From Sphingomonas sp. JC676 (GTDB taxonomy: Bacteria > Pseudomonadota > Alphaproteobacteria > Sphingomonadales > Sphingomonadaceae), in contig NZ_JACTGR010000007.1 in assembly GCF_014489075.1 (NCBI RefSeq), positions 124,001-188,000 of the forward strand: 64,000 nt of DNA, read 5' to 3'. The notes under the pieces were generated by a model, which worked only from the letters and a program-made list of their open reading frames with translations, was not told the DNA's origin and searched no databases. Both the position numbers and the translations under genes were made by a program. Numbering within the stretch: position 1 is the first letter of the stretch; every line of letters begins with the position of its first letter. This document shows, one piece after another, positions 1 through 7,051 of this stretch.

Positions 1-424
1 GTCCGCAGCGCGCGAGCAGCAGCTCGACCGGCTCGTCGCCGGCGAAGTCGATCGCGAAGCTGCCATCCTCGGCGCGGTCCGAGGCGTGCGCGGTCACGCC
101 CTCGCCGAAATCGATCGTGTCGCCCTCGCGCAGCCGCTTGGCGTTGCGGATGAAGGCGCGCCAGCGCCGCGGACCCTCGCGCTTGTGGAGCGTCGCGCCG
201 ATGTTCGCCTCTCCGCGTTTGCCCTCGAGCTGCGCCGGGATCACGCGCGTGTCGTTGAAGACGAGCAGGTCGCCCGCGCGCAGCAGGCCCGGCAGGTCGT
301 GCACGGCCGCGTCGCGCGTGCCGGCGCCGTCCAGCACCAGCATCCGCGCGGAATCGCGCGGGCTCGCCGGCCGCAGCGCGATCCGCTCCGCCGGCAGCTC
401 GAAATCGAAAAGGTCTACGTTCAC
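1..424 (-). CDS. queA: S-adenosylmethionine:tRNA ribosyltransferase-isomerase QueA (N-terminal part, cut by window edge)
   Basis: About 141 N-terminal residues are present; the rest lies beyond position 1. The protein begins MNVDLFDFELPAERIAL and continues with RPASPRDSARMLVLD and LVFNDTRVIPAQL, the typical opening of QueA, which transfers and isomerises the ribosyl moiety of SAM to give epoxyqueuosine in tRNA wobble position 34. The start is a GTG at 424 (CAC on the plus strand at 422-424), since no ATG lies in this frame at the family's usual N-terminus. It follows the cyclophilin gene by 24 bases on the same strand, an arrangement that suggests co-transcription with coaD and the isomerase. 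The identification is firm; the completeness of the gene cannot be judged. Confidence 0.93.
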   Translation of the reverse strand, partial: MNVDLFDFELPAERIALRPASPRDSARMLVLDGAGTRDAAVHDLPGLLRAGDLLVFNDTRVIPAQLEGKRGEANIGATLHKREGPRRWRAFIRNAKRLREGDTIDFGEGVTAHASDRAEDGSFAIDFAGDEPVELLLARCG

Positions 425-448
425 GATTCGGGTAGCGGGCCGCCGCCC

Positions 449-1192
449 TTATTTCTTCTTCGCCGGAGCCGGCTTCTTGGCCGGGGCCGGCTTGGGCGCG
501 GCCGGCGCGGGCGCGGTCGGGATCAGCAGCGGTGCCGCAGGCACGGGCGCAGCGACCTCGGCCACATAGGGCGGCGGGTTGTCCGCCTGGACATAGGCGT
601 GGAGGATGCGCGTCGGGCTCTCCGGGGGCTCGCCGCGCTCGATCTTGTCGACCCATTCGATGCCCGAGGTGACGCGGCCGAACACCGTATAGTTATGGTC
701 GAAGCCCAGATGCGCGCCGAACATGATGAAGAACTGGCTGTTGGCGCTGTTGACGTCCTGTGCGCGTGCGGCCGAGACGGCGCCGCGGACATGGGGCAGG
801 TTGTTGAACTCGGCGGGGACGTCGGGCAGATCCGAACCGCCGGTGCCGTCGCCCTTGGGATCGCCGGACTGCGCCATGTTCTCGGGCGCATCGATGACGC
901 GGTGGAAGGTAATGCCGTCGTAGAAATGTCGCCGCGTCAGCGTCTTGACCCGCTCCACCATCTTGGGCGCGACATCGGGGCGCAGCCGGAAGATCACGCG
1001 TCCGCCGGTCGAAAGATCGAGAATCCAGGTATTCTCCGGGTCCGCCGGCACGACGATGGGAACCGCCGCCGTCGAATCCGCGGTGACGCCGGCCAGCGGC
1101 TGGACCTCGGGCTTGGGCGCCTTGCCCTGGGCGAGTGCCGGAACGGCGATCAAGGTGGCGGCCATGGCGGCCAGCGCGGCAACGAAACGCAT
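449..1192 (-). CDS. Exported cyclophilin-type peptidylprolyl isomerase
   Basis: A 247-residue protein with a cleavable signal peptide (MRFVAALAAMAATLIAVPALAQ), so probably periplasmic. The cyclophilin core shows the FHRVIDAP segment, a QSGDPKGDGTGG loop and NSQFFIMFG followed by NYTVFGRVTSG, which together form the proline-isomerase active site of the family. The C-terminal 40 residues are an Ala/Pro/Lys-rich tail (PAPAKKPAPAKKK), probably disordered. A start four codons upstream (1204) is possible, but MRF gives a standard signal peptide. It sits between coaD and queA, all on the minus strand. Confidence 0.92.
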   Translation of the reverse strand: MRFVAALAAMAATLIAVPALAQGKAPKPEVQPLAGVTADSTAAVPIVVPADPENTWILDLSTGGRVIFRLRPDVAPKMVERVKTLTRRHFYDGITFHRVIDAPENMAQSGDPKGDGTGGSDLPDVPAEFNNLPHVRGAVSAARAQDVNSANSQFFIMFGAHLGFDHNYTVFGRVTSGIEWVDKIERGEPPESPTRILHAYVQADNPPPYVAEVAAPVPAAPLLIPTAPAPAAPKPAPAKKPAPAKKK

Positions 1193-1274
1193 TAACTTCC
1201 CCACTCGCTTGCAACTAAGCGCGGCGGTCTAGAGCAATCGGCCTGCGCCGCAAAGCCCGCGACTCACCGACCGT

Positions 1275-1784
1275 TCAGGCACTGCCCTTGCGGCCGATCT
1301 CATAGACGCGGCGCGAGACATCGGCCTCCACCGCGGGTGATACGAACTTGCCGATCTTGCCGCCATAGAGCGCGATTTCTTTCACCAGCCGACTCGCGAT
1401 CGGCTGGAGCGAGACGTCGGCCATCAGGAAGACCGTCTCGATCCGGCTGTTCAGCTGCTGGTTCATTCCCGCCATCTGATATTCATACTCGAAGTCCGCC
1501 ACGGCGCGCAGGCCGCGGATGATCAGCCCGGCATGCTCGCGCTCGGCAAAGTCCATCAGCAGCGAATCGAAGCTGACGACCAGGATCTCGCCGTCGATGT
1601 CGGCGGTTTCCCGCTTCACCATCGCCAACCGCTCCTCGATCGTGAACATCGGCGATTTGGAAGGGTTGGTGGTCACGCCGATCACCAGCCGGTCGACCAG
1701 CTTCGCGCCGCGCCGGATGATGTCCATATGGCCGCGCGTGATCGGATCGAAGGTGCCGGGATAGACGCCGGTGCGGGTGATCAT
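1275..1784 (-). CDS. coaD: Phosphopantetheine adenylyltransferase
   Basis: A 169-residue protein of the usual CoaD length. It catalyses transfer of AMP from ATP to 4'-phosphopantetheine, the penultimate step of coenzyme A synthesis. The nucleotidyltransferase signature is clear: GVYPGTFDPITRGHMDII at the N-terminus (with the H-x-G-H-like TRGH) and, later, IASRLVKEIALYGG, the ISSxxVR-like motif. The start at 1784 is preceded by a strong ribosome-binding site (TAGGAGG), which overlaps the stop codon of ispA 11 bases upstream. This indicates translation coupled to ispA in an xseB-ispA-coaD operon. The open frame extends further upstream, but that part is a shadow of ispA. Confidence 0.96.
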   Translation of the reverse strand: MITRTGVYPGTFDPITRGHMDIIRRGAKLVDRLVIGVTTNPSKSPMFTIEERLAMVKRETADIDGEILVVSFDSLLMDFAEREHAGLIIRGLRAVADFEYEYQMAGMNQQLNSRIETVFLMADVSLQPIASRLVKEIALYGGKIGKFVSPAVEADVSRRVYEIGRKGSA

Positions 1785-1795
1785 GAGCGAGCCTC

Positions 1796-2695
1796 CTAGC
1801 GGTCGCGTTCCAAAGTGAAGCGCGCGATGTCGCGCAGCAGGTCGGCCTCGGGGCCATAAGCGTGGAGGTGCGACACGGCCTGCTCGATCAGCATTCGCGC
1901 CTGCGCGCGCGCGCGGTCGAGGCCGAGCAGGGTGAGGAAGGTTTCCTTGCCCGCATCCCCGTCCTTGCGCAGCTTCTTGCCGGCCAGCGCCTCGTCGCCC
2001 TCGGCGTCGAGGATGTCGTCGGCGATCTGGAAGGCGAGGCCCACGTCGCGCGCATAGCCGCGCAGGCCGGTGCGGCCCTCGGGCGGCACGCGGCCGAGGA
2101 TCGCGCCGAACTCGACCGCACAACTGATCAGCGCGCCGGTCTTCATCGCCTGGAGCCGTGTGACGGTCGGCAGGTCGAAGCTCGTCTTCTCCGCCTCCAG
2201 GTCCATCATCTGGCCGCCCGCCATGCCGGCGGGACCGGCGGCGCGCGCCAGCTCGCCGGTCAGCTCGATCCGAACGAACGGATCGGCATGCGTCGCCTCG
2301 GACGCCAGGATCTCGAACGCCAGCGCATGCAGGCAATCGCCGGCCAGCACCGCGGTCGCTTCGTCGAACGCCTTGTGCACGGTCGGCTTGCCGCGGCGCA
2401 TATCGTCATCGTCCATCGCCGGCAGATCGTCATGGACCAGCGAATAGACATGGATGCATTCAAGCGCGGTGGCGGCGCGGGCGGTGACGTTGCGATCGAC
2501 GCCGAACAGTCGGGCGGTCGCGAAGACGAGCAGCGGCCGCAGCCTTTTGCCGCCGCCGATCGCGGCGTGCCGCATCGCCTGATAGAGTCCCGCACGCGGA
2601 TCGGCCGGCACGACGAGCAGCTTGTCGAACTGCCGGTCGATCTCGGTCGATACTTCGTTGAGCGCTGCCTGCAGCGCGATCGAAGCGTGCGGCAC
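1796..2695 (-). CDS. ispA: Farnesyl diphosphate synthase (polyprenyl synthetase)
   Basis: A 299-residue class I trans-prenyltransferase that condenses IPP with DMAPP/GPP to make farnesyl diphosphate for quinones, hopanoids and undecaprenyl carriers. The substrate-binding GGGKRLRPLL is at about residues 46-55, the first aspartate-rich motif is in LVHDDLPAMDDDDMRRG and the second in FQIADDILDAEGD. The chosen start is GTG at 2695 (protein begins with PHASIALQAAL); a TTG two codons before it, directly after the xseB stop, is an alternative. The reading frame runs upstream through xseB in another frame, which is not coding. The gene overlaps the coaD ribosome-binding site at its 3' end. Confidence 0.94.
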   Translation of the reverse strand: MPHASIALQAALNEVSTEIDRQFDKLLVVPADPRAGLYQAMRHAAIGGGKRLRPLLVFATARLFGVDRNVTARAATALECIHVYSLVHDDLPAMDDDDMRRGKPTVHKAFDEATAVLAGDCLHALAFEILASEATHADPFVRIELTGELARAAGPAGMAGGQMMDLEAEKTSFDLPTVTRLQAMKTGALISCAVEFGAILGRVPPEGRTGLRGYARDVGLAFQIADDILDAEGDEALAGKKLRKDGDAGKETFLTLLGLDRARAQARMLIEQAVSHLHAYGPEADLLRDIARFTLERDR

Positions 2696-2705
2696 GCTGA
2701 CCAAC

Positions 2706-2951
2706 TCAGACCGCGGCGAAGGGGGCGGTGCCAGCGGCGCGCCCTTCGGCATCGGTGCGGATCGCCTCGATCCGTGCCTGCGCCGCGTCCAGACGGGCGG
2801 CGCATTGGCGGCGCAACCGGTCGCCGCGCTCGTAAAGGTCGATCGCCTCCTGCAATTGCGCTTCGCCGCTTTCCAGCCGGCCGACGATCCGCTCGAGCTC
2901 CTTGAGGGCATCCTCGAACGAAAGGGCCTCGATATCCGCTTCTTCTGCCAT
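2706..2951 (-). CDS. xseB: Exodeoxyribonuclease VII small subunit
   Basis: An 81-residue protein of the XseB family, the small subunit that assembles with XseA into exonuclease VII, degrading single-stranded DNA to oligonucleotides. The core LSFEDALKELERIVGRLESGE followed by LYERGDRLRRQCAARLD is characteristic, with two predicted helices and a short C-terminal extension. Its stop lies 10 bases before the ispA start, matching the common xseB-ispA pairing seen in many bacteria. The large-subunit gene xseA is not in this window. Confidence 0.93.
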   Translation of the reverse strand: MAEEADIEALSFEDALKELERIVGRLESGEAQLQEAIDLYERGDRLRRQCAARLDAAQARIEAIRTDAEGRAAGTAPFAAV

Positions 2952-2984
2952 GCCCGCGCTATGCGGCACGGGTGTGGGACAATC

Positions 2985-3134
2985 AACTCCCCTCCCTGGA
3001 AGGGAGGGGTAGTGGATGGGTGGCGAGCGAATGCGAGCCTCCTGCGCCATCCCTAAACAGCGACGGCCGGGGCATCGAGCCCCGACCGTCGCTAAACCCA
3101 CCCCAACCCCTCCCTTTCATGGAGGGGAGTTCCT
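2985..3134. repeat. Palindromic intergenic repeat, family A, copy 1
   Basis: A 150-base imperfect palindrome. The outer arms (2985-3026 and about 3096-3134) are inverted copies of one another, built around AACTCCCCTCCCT and GGAGGGGTTGGGGTGG. Each arm is itself a small hairpin (CCCTCC..GGAGGG). The centre is a separate perfect-looking hairpin, AGCGACGGCCGGGGC at 3059 pairing with GCCCCGACCGTCGCT ending at 3093. It lies between the divergent genes xseB and the aldehyde dehydrogenase. The architecture resembles REP/BIME or MITE-like elements; no open reading frame is evident. Confidence 0.75.
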
Positions 3135-3165
3135 AGTTTGGGGCCAGGATTCCAAGGAGAGGCCC

Positions 3166-4545
3166 ATGTTCACCAGCATCAACCCGGCAACCGGCGAAGC
3201 GGCGGAGGGCATCCCCGAACTCACCGCCGACGAGATCGAGCTGGCGCTCACCCGCGCGGCGACCGCGTTCAAGGCCTGGCGCAATTCGAGCCTCGACCAG
3301 CGCACCAAACTGCTTTCGGCGATCGCCGATCAATGGGAGGCGAACAAGCAGCACCTTGCCGAAACCGCGGTGCGCGAGATGGGCAAGACGCTCGTCTCCG
3401 CGATTGCCGAGGTCGAGAAATGCATCGCCGGCTTCCGCCACTACGCCGCCAACGGCCCCGCCTATCTGGAGCCGACGACGGTCAAGACCGCGGGCGGTCA
3501 TGCGGTCGCGCGCTGGCTGCCGATGGGGCCGGTGCTCGCGGTGATGCCGTGGAACTTCCCCTATTGGCAGGTGGTGCGCTTCCTCGCCCCCACGCTCATG
3601 GCGGGCAATGTCGCGCTGTTGAAGCACGCATCCAGCGTCCAGGGCTGCGGCGCGCTGATGCAGCAATTGGTTAGCGCCGCCGGCGCGCCCGACGGGCTGT
3701 TCCAGAACCTCGCGATCAAGTCCGACAAGGTCTCGGACATCATCGCCGACAAGCGCGTCGTCGCGGTGACCCTGACGGGCAGCGAAGGCGCCGGCGCCAA
3801 GGTGGCGCAGGCAGCGGGCAGGGCGCTCAAGAAGGTCGTGCTCGAGCTGGGCGGATCGGATCCGCTCATTGTCATGCCCTCCGCCGATCTCGATCTCGCT
3901 GCGAAGACCGCCGTCACCGCCCGCATCCAGAATGCCGGGCAGAGCTGCATCTGCGCCAAAAGGATGATCGTCCATGCCGATGTCTACGACGCCTTCATGG
4001 AGCGGTTCGAGGCGGGGATGAAGGCCGTGAAGATCGGCGATCCGATGGCCAAGGACACCGGCATGGGTCCGCTCTCCAGCGTCCAGCAGCGCGACACCGT
4101 GCTGGAGCAGGTCGAGCGTGCCAAGGTCGCCGGCGCGACTTTGCACTTCGGCGCCGAGAAGGTCGATCGCGAGGGCGCGTGGATGACGCCGGGCGTGCTC
4201 ACCGATCTCGATCCCGAGAGCCCTGTCGCCAAGGAGGAGATCTTCGGCCCCGTCGCGGCGGTCTACAAGGTGGCGGATATCGACGCGGCAATCACGCTGG
4301 CGAACGACGTGCCTTATGGCCTGGGCTCGGCGGTGTGGACCAACGACGAAGCCGAGATCGAGCGCTTCGCCCGCGACATCGAGGCCGGCATGACCGCGGT
4401 CAACGCGCTGCTCGCCTCGACGCCCGAGGCACCGTTCGGCGGCGTCAAGCTATCGGGGCATGGCCGCGAGCTTGGGCCCTGGGGCATGCACGAGTTCATG
4501 AACCTCAAGGCCGTGATGTACGGCGAGGGCATGGCGGGGGATTGA
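3166..4545 (+). CDS. NAD(P)-dependent aldehyde dehydrogenase, succinate-semialdehyde type (Sad/GabD-like)
   Basis: A 459-residue aldehyde dehydrogenase. The fold's landmarks are present: GPVLAVMPWNFPYWQVVR, the cofactor segment VTLTGSEGAGAKVA, the general base Glu at about 227 in VLELGGSDP, and the catalytic Cys at about 261 in AGQSCICAKR. The C-terminal EEIFGPVAAVY is typical. Length and the short N-terminus beginning FTSINPATGE fit the Sad/YneI type of succinate-semialdehyde dehydrogenase; substrate specificity is inferred. The start at 3166 has AAGGAGAGG six bases upstream. The gene is monocistronic and bracketed by two copies of the family A repeat. Confidence 0.88.
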   Translation: MFTSINPATGEAAEGIPELTADEIELALTRAATAFKAWRNSSLDQRTKLLSAIADQWEANKQHLAETAVREMGKTLVSAIAEVEKCIAGFRHYAANGPAYLEPTTVKTAGGHAVARWLPMGPVLAVMPWNFPYWQVVRFLAPTLMAGNVALLKHASSVQGCGALMQQLVSAAGAPDGLFQNLAIKSDKVSDIIADKRVVAVTLTGSEGAGAKVAQAAGRALKKVVLELGGSDPLIVMPSADLDLAAKTAVTARIQNAGQSCICAKRMIVHADVYDAFMERFEAGMKAVKIGDPMAKDTGMGPLSSVQQRDTVLEQVERAKVAGATLHFGAEKVDREGAWMTPGVLTDLDPESPVAKEEIFGPVAAVYKVADIDAAITLANDVPYGLGSAVWTNDEAEIERFARDIEAGMTAVNALLASTPEAPFGGVKLSGHGRELGPWGMHEFMNLKAVMYGEGMAGD

Positions 4546-4553
4546 GCCTTTTA

Positions 4554-4656
4554 GTCCTCCTCTTTGGAGGAGGGGTTGGGGTGGAGGAGTCTTCGCGGTT
4601 TCGGTCTCGGTGAGACACCACCCCACTCCTTCCCCCTCCCCGGAAGGGGAGGGGCT
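4554..4656. repeat. Palindromic intergenic repeat, family A, copy 2
   Basis: About 103 bases with the same plan as the element at 2985-3134: a left arm CCTCCTCTTTGGAGGAGGGGTTGGGGTGG and a right arm, inverted, CCACCCCACTCC followed by the hairpin CCCCTCCCCGGAAGGGGAGGGG. The central segment is shorter and unrelated. It lies between the convergent 3' ends of the aldehyde dehydrogenase and cupredoxin genes, where the hairpins could also end transcription. Confidence 0.7.
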
Positions 4657-4665
4657 TATATTTGC

Positions 4666-5037
4666 TCACTTCACCACGATCCTGCCCGTCATCCCGAAGG
4701 TCGAGTGCATGAAGTGGGTGCAATGCGTTTCGTAGCTGCCCGCGGCGGGCGCGGTCAGGTGGATATCGACGCTCTCGCCGCCCTCCAGTTCGATGCTGCC
4801 GCCCTGGATCTTCGCGCGGTCGGCCGCCGGCATCGTCGCGGCGGCGAAGAATGCCTTCGCGGCGAAGCTGTGTCCGCCGCTGCTCGACAAATGCAGCACA
4901 TAAGGCTGGCCATGGGTCAGCGTGATCGTCGTGGGCGTGATTTTGAAGTTGGAGAGCTGGACGTCGATCCGCTGCGGCTGGGCGGAAGCGGTAAGCGCAA
5001 ATGCGGCGATGGGAAAAGCGAGGCGAAACAGGGACAT
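4666..5037 (-). CDS. Small periplasmic cupredoxin-like copper protein
   Basis: A 123-residue protein with a signal peptide (MSLFRLAFPIAAFALTASAQ) followed by a single beta-rich domain. Probable type 1 copper ligands are visible: His56 in SSSGGHSF, and the C-terminal loop ETHCTHFMHSTFGM with Cys106, a His (108 or 111) and Met116. It would therefore act as a periplasmic one-electron carrier or copper-binding protein. The specific partner is unknown. It is followed on the same strand, 19 bases upstream, by an acyl-CoA ligase gene, which does not suggest a shared role. Confidence 0.8.
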   Translation of the reverse strand: MSLFRLAFPIAAFALTASAQPQRIDVQLSNFKITPTTITLTHGQPYVLHLSSSGGHSFAAKAFFAAATMPAADRAKIQGGSIELEGGESVDIHLTAPAAGSYETHCTHFMHSTFGMTGRIVVK

Positions 5038-5056
5038 TGCGATACTCCGTCGTGGC

Positions 5057-6736
5057 TCAGCCCCCGCCCTGAATCTCCCGCAGCAGATCCTTGCGGCTCA
5101 ACTTGCCGATCATGGTCTTGGGCAGCGAATCGCGCACGACCACCTCGGCCACCCGCTCATGCTTTCCGATTCTAGCGTTGAGCCAGCGGGCAAGTTCCTC
5201 GCCCGTCGTCTCCGCACCTTCGTTTAGTGTCACATAAGCGTGCGGAAGTTCACCGTGATAGGCGTCAGGCAGGCCCAGTACGAGCGCCTCCTTCACGGCG
5301 GAGTTCGCGTAGAGCACCGCTTCGATCTGGCTCGGGAACACCTTGAAGCCGCCGACGGCGATCATGTCCTTCAGCCGATCGACGATGCGGATATAGCCGT
5401 CCTCGTCGATCGTCCCGACATCGCCGGTGCGCAGCCAATGCCCGTCGACGAAGATCGTCGCATCGGCATCCGGCCGGTTCCAATAGCCCTTCATGATCTG
5501 CGGACCCGAGACCACGATCTCGCCAGGCTCCCCCTCGGGCGGCGGCCGCGTCGGGTCTTCCTTGTCGACCAGCCGAACGCGCGTGCCCGCGATCGGCTGG
5601 CCGATCGTGCCGGGCTTGTTGAGCCCCTGATAAGGATTGGTCGAAACCACGCCCGAACTCTCCGAAAGCCCATAGCCCTCGATCACGCGGGCGCCGGTGA
5701 TCGATTCCCAGTTTTCCTTGAGCTGCTGCGGCAGCGGCGCGCCGCCCGAGATGCAGAAGCGTAGCGAGCTGAAATCGCTCGGCTTCATCCCCGGTGCGTC
5801 GAGCATCGCCTGATACATGGTCGGCACGCCGGGCATCGCGCGCGGCTGGGTGCGGCGGAGCTCGGCCAGCGCCTGCTTGGCGTTGAAACGCGGCAGCATG
5901 ACGATCTCGCCCCCGGTCGCCACGGTGCGGTTAAGCACGCAGGTATTGGCGAAGACATGAAAGAAGGGGAGCACGCCTAGGATGCGGTCGGTCACCTTGC
6001 CCATATCGGGATCGAGCAGTGCCACCTGGCGGGCATTGGCCGAAAGGTTCTGGTGCGTGAGCATCGCGCCCTTGGGCGTGCCGGTGGTGCCGCCGGTATA
6101 TTGGATCAGCGCCAGATCCTGCTCGGGATCGATCGGGGGCGTCTCGCACAAGCCCGCATTGGCGATCAGCTTCGAGAAGGCGAGAATGCGCCGGTCGTGC
6201 GGCCGCTGCGCCACCTCCTTGCCGCGAAACAGCCGGTAGAAGAGTGACTTGGCGCCCGGCAGCGCGCCTGCCACCGATCCCACCACCAGCCGCTCGAGAT
6301 GGCTCTTCTCGAGCACCGCCAGCGCAGTCGGCAGCAGCGCCGCGGCCGAGAGGGTGAAGAGCAATTTGGTTCCCGAATCGGCCACCTGCCCGGATAGCTC
6401 GTCGACCGTGTAGAGCGGCGAGAAATTGACCACCGTCGCGCCGAGCTTGAGGATGCCGTAATAGGCCGCGACATAGTGCGGCACGTTGGGCAGGAAGAGC
6501 CCGATCCGGTCGCCCGGGCCATAACCCAATGTTTTCAGTCCGCACGCCACCCGATTGGCGCCGTCCATCGTCTCGCCATAGCTGTATTTACGGCCCAGGA
6601 AATCGAGCAAGGGCGCATCGGGATGCGCCCGCGCGCTGTTCTCGAACAGATCGACCATCGAGAGGGGCGGGAAGGTCTGGTCCCATTCGCCCGGATGACG
6701 AAACGCGGTGCGCCAGGCGTGCTCGGGATCAATCAT
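5057..6736 (-). CDS. fadD: Long-chain fatty acid--CoA ligase (AMP-binding)
   Basis: A 559-residue adenylate-forming enzyme that activates fatty acids to acyl-CoA through an acyl-adenylate. The ATP/AMP signature IQYTGGTTGTPKGAMLTH is intact, as are EGYGLSESSG and the hinge region TGDVGTIDEDGYIRIVDRLKD; the catalytic Lys is expected in SLPKTMIGKLSRK near the C-terminus. I chose the start MIDPEHAWR (6736) because a further upstream start adds a non-conserved 12 residues. The chain-length preference is not readable from sequence, so the symbol denotes the family. Confidence 0.88.
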   Translation of the reverse strand: MIDPEHAWRTAFRHPGEWDQTFPPLSMVDLFENSARAHPDAPLLDFLGRKYSYGETMDGANRVACGLKTLGYGPGDRIGLFLPNVPHYVAAYYGILKLGATVVNFSPLYTVDELSGQVADSGTKLLFTLSAAALLPTALAVLEKSHLERLVVGSVAGALPGAKSLFYRLFRGKEVAQRPHDRRILAFSKLIANAGLCETPPIDPEQDLALIQYTGGTTGTPKGAMLTHQNLSANARQVALLDPDMGKVTDRILGVLPFFHVFANTCVLNRTVATGGEIVMLPRFNAKQALAELRRTQPRAMPGVPTMYQAMLDAPGMKPSDFSSLRFCISGGAPLPQQLKENWESITGARVIEGYGLSESSGVVSTNPYQGLNKPGTIGQPIAGTRVRLVDKEDPTRPPPEGEPGEIVVSGPQIMKGYWNRPDADATIFVDGHWLRTGDVGTIDEDGYIRIVDRLKDMIAVGGFKVFPSQIEAVLYANSAVKEALVLGLPDAYHGELPHAYVTLNEGAETTGEELARWLNARIGKHERVAEVVVRDSLPKTMIGKLSRKDLLREIQGGG

Positions 6737-6788
6737 TGACACGAGTGTAAGCAAGCCCTCGAAACGAAGCAACCGTCACCCGGCGAAA

Positions 6789-6995
6789 TCATTGGGCGAA
6801 ATGCCGGCTCCACGTGACCAACACGGAAACCGCGAACACGCCGGTATCGATCACGGCCTGCAGCTTCTGTGGCGAAAGATCGCCCGCCTGGTGCGTCAAT
6901 ATCTCGATATTGGCGCGAGGATGCTGTGCGGCCATTGCCAGCAGCATCAGCGCCGCCGTTCCGGCCATCACGATCCTGCGCTTGCGCCCGATCAT
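6789..6995 (-). CDS. Small membrane or exported protein of unknown function (paralogue of 10045-10245)
   Basis: A 68-residue protein with a basic N-terminus (MIGRKRR), one hydrophobic segment (residues about 9-23) and a polar C-terminal half ending VSVLVTWSRHFAQ. The start at 6995 has GGAGA at a good distance. I do not recognise a named family. The C-terminal 39 residues align without gaps to the protein at 10045-10245, sharing the pattern A-x-I-x5-H-x2-GD-x2-P-x6-A-x-ID-x-GV-x-A-x-S-x5-WS-x-H. Located between the acyl-CoA ligase and diguanylate cyclase genes on the same strand. Probably a genuine small gene. Confidence 0.65.
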   Translation of the reverse strand: MIGRKRRIVMAGTAALMLLAMAAQHPRANIEILTHQAGDLSPQKLQAVIDTGVFAVSVLVTWSRHFAQ

Positions 6996-7051
6996 ACCAC
7001 GTCTCCTCGATGGCTGGGCTATACGACCGGCCCAGCAGCGCCGCAAGCGGA

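Noticed and set aside
2696..2986. An N-terminal extension of ispA up to 2986
   Set aside because: This segment is xseB in another frame; the farnesyl synthase fold begins at the PHASIALQAAL region.
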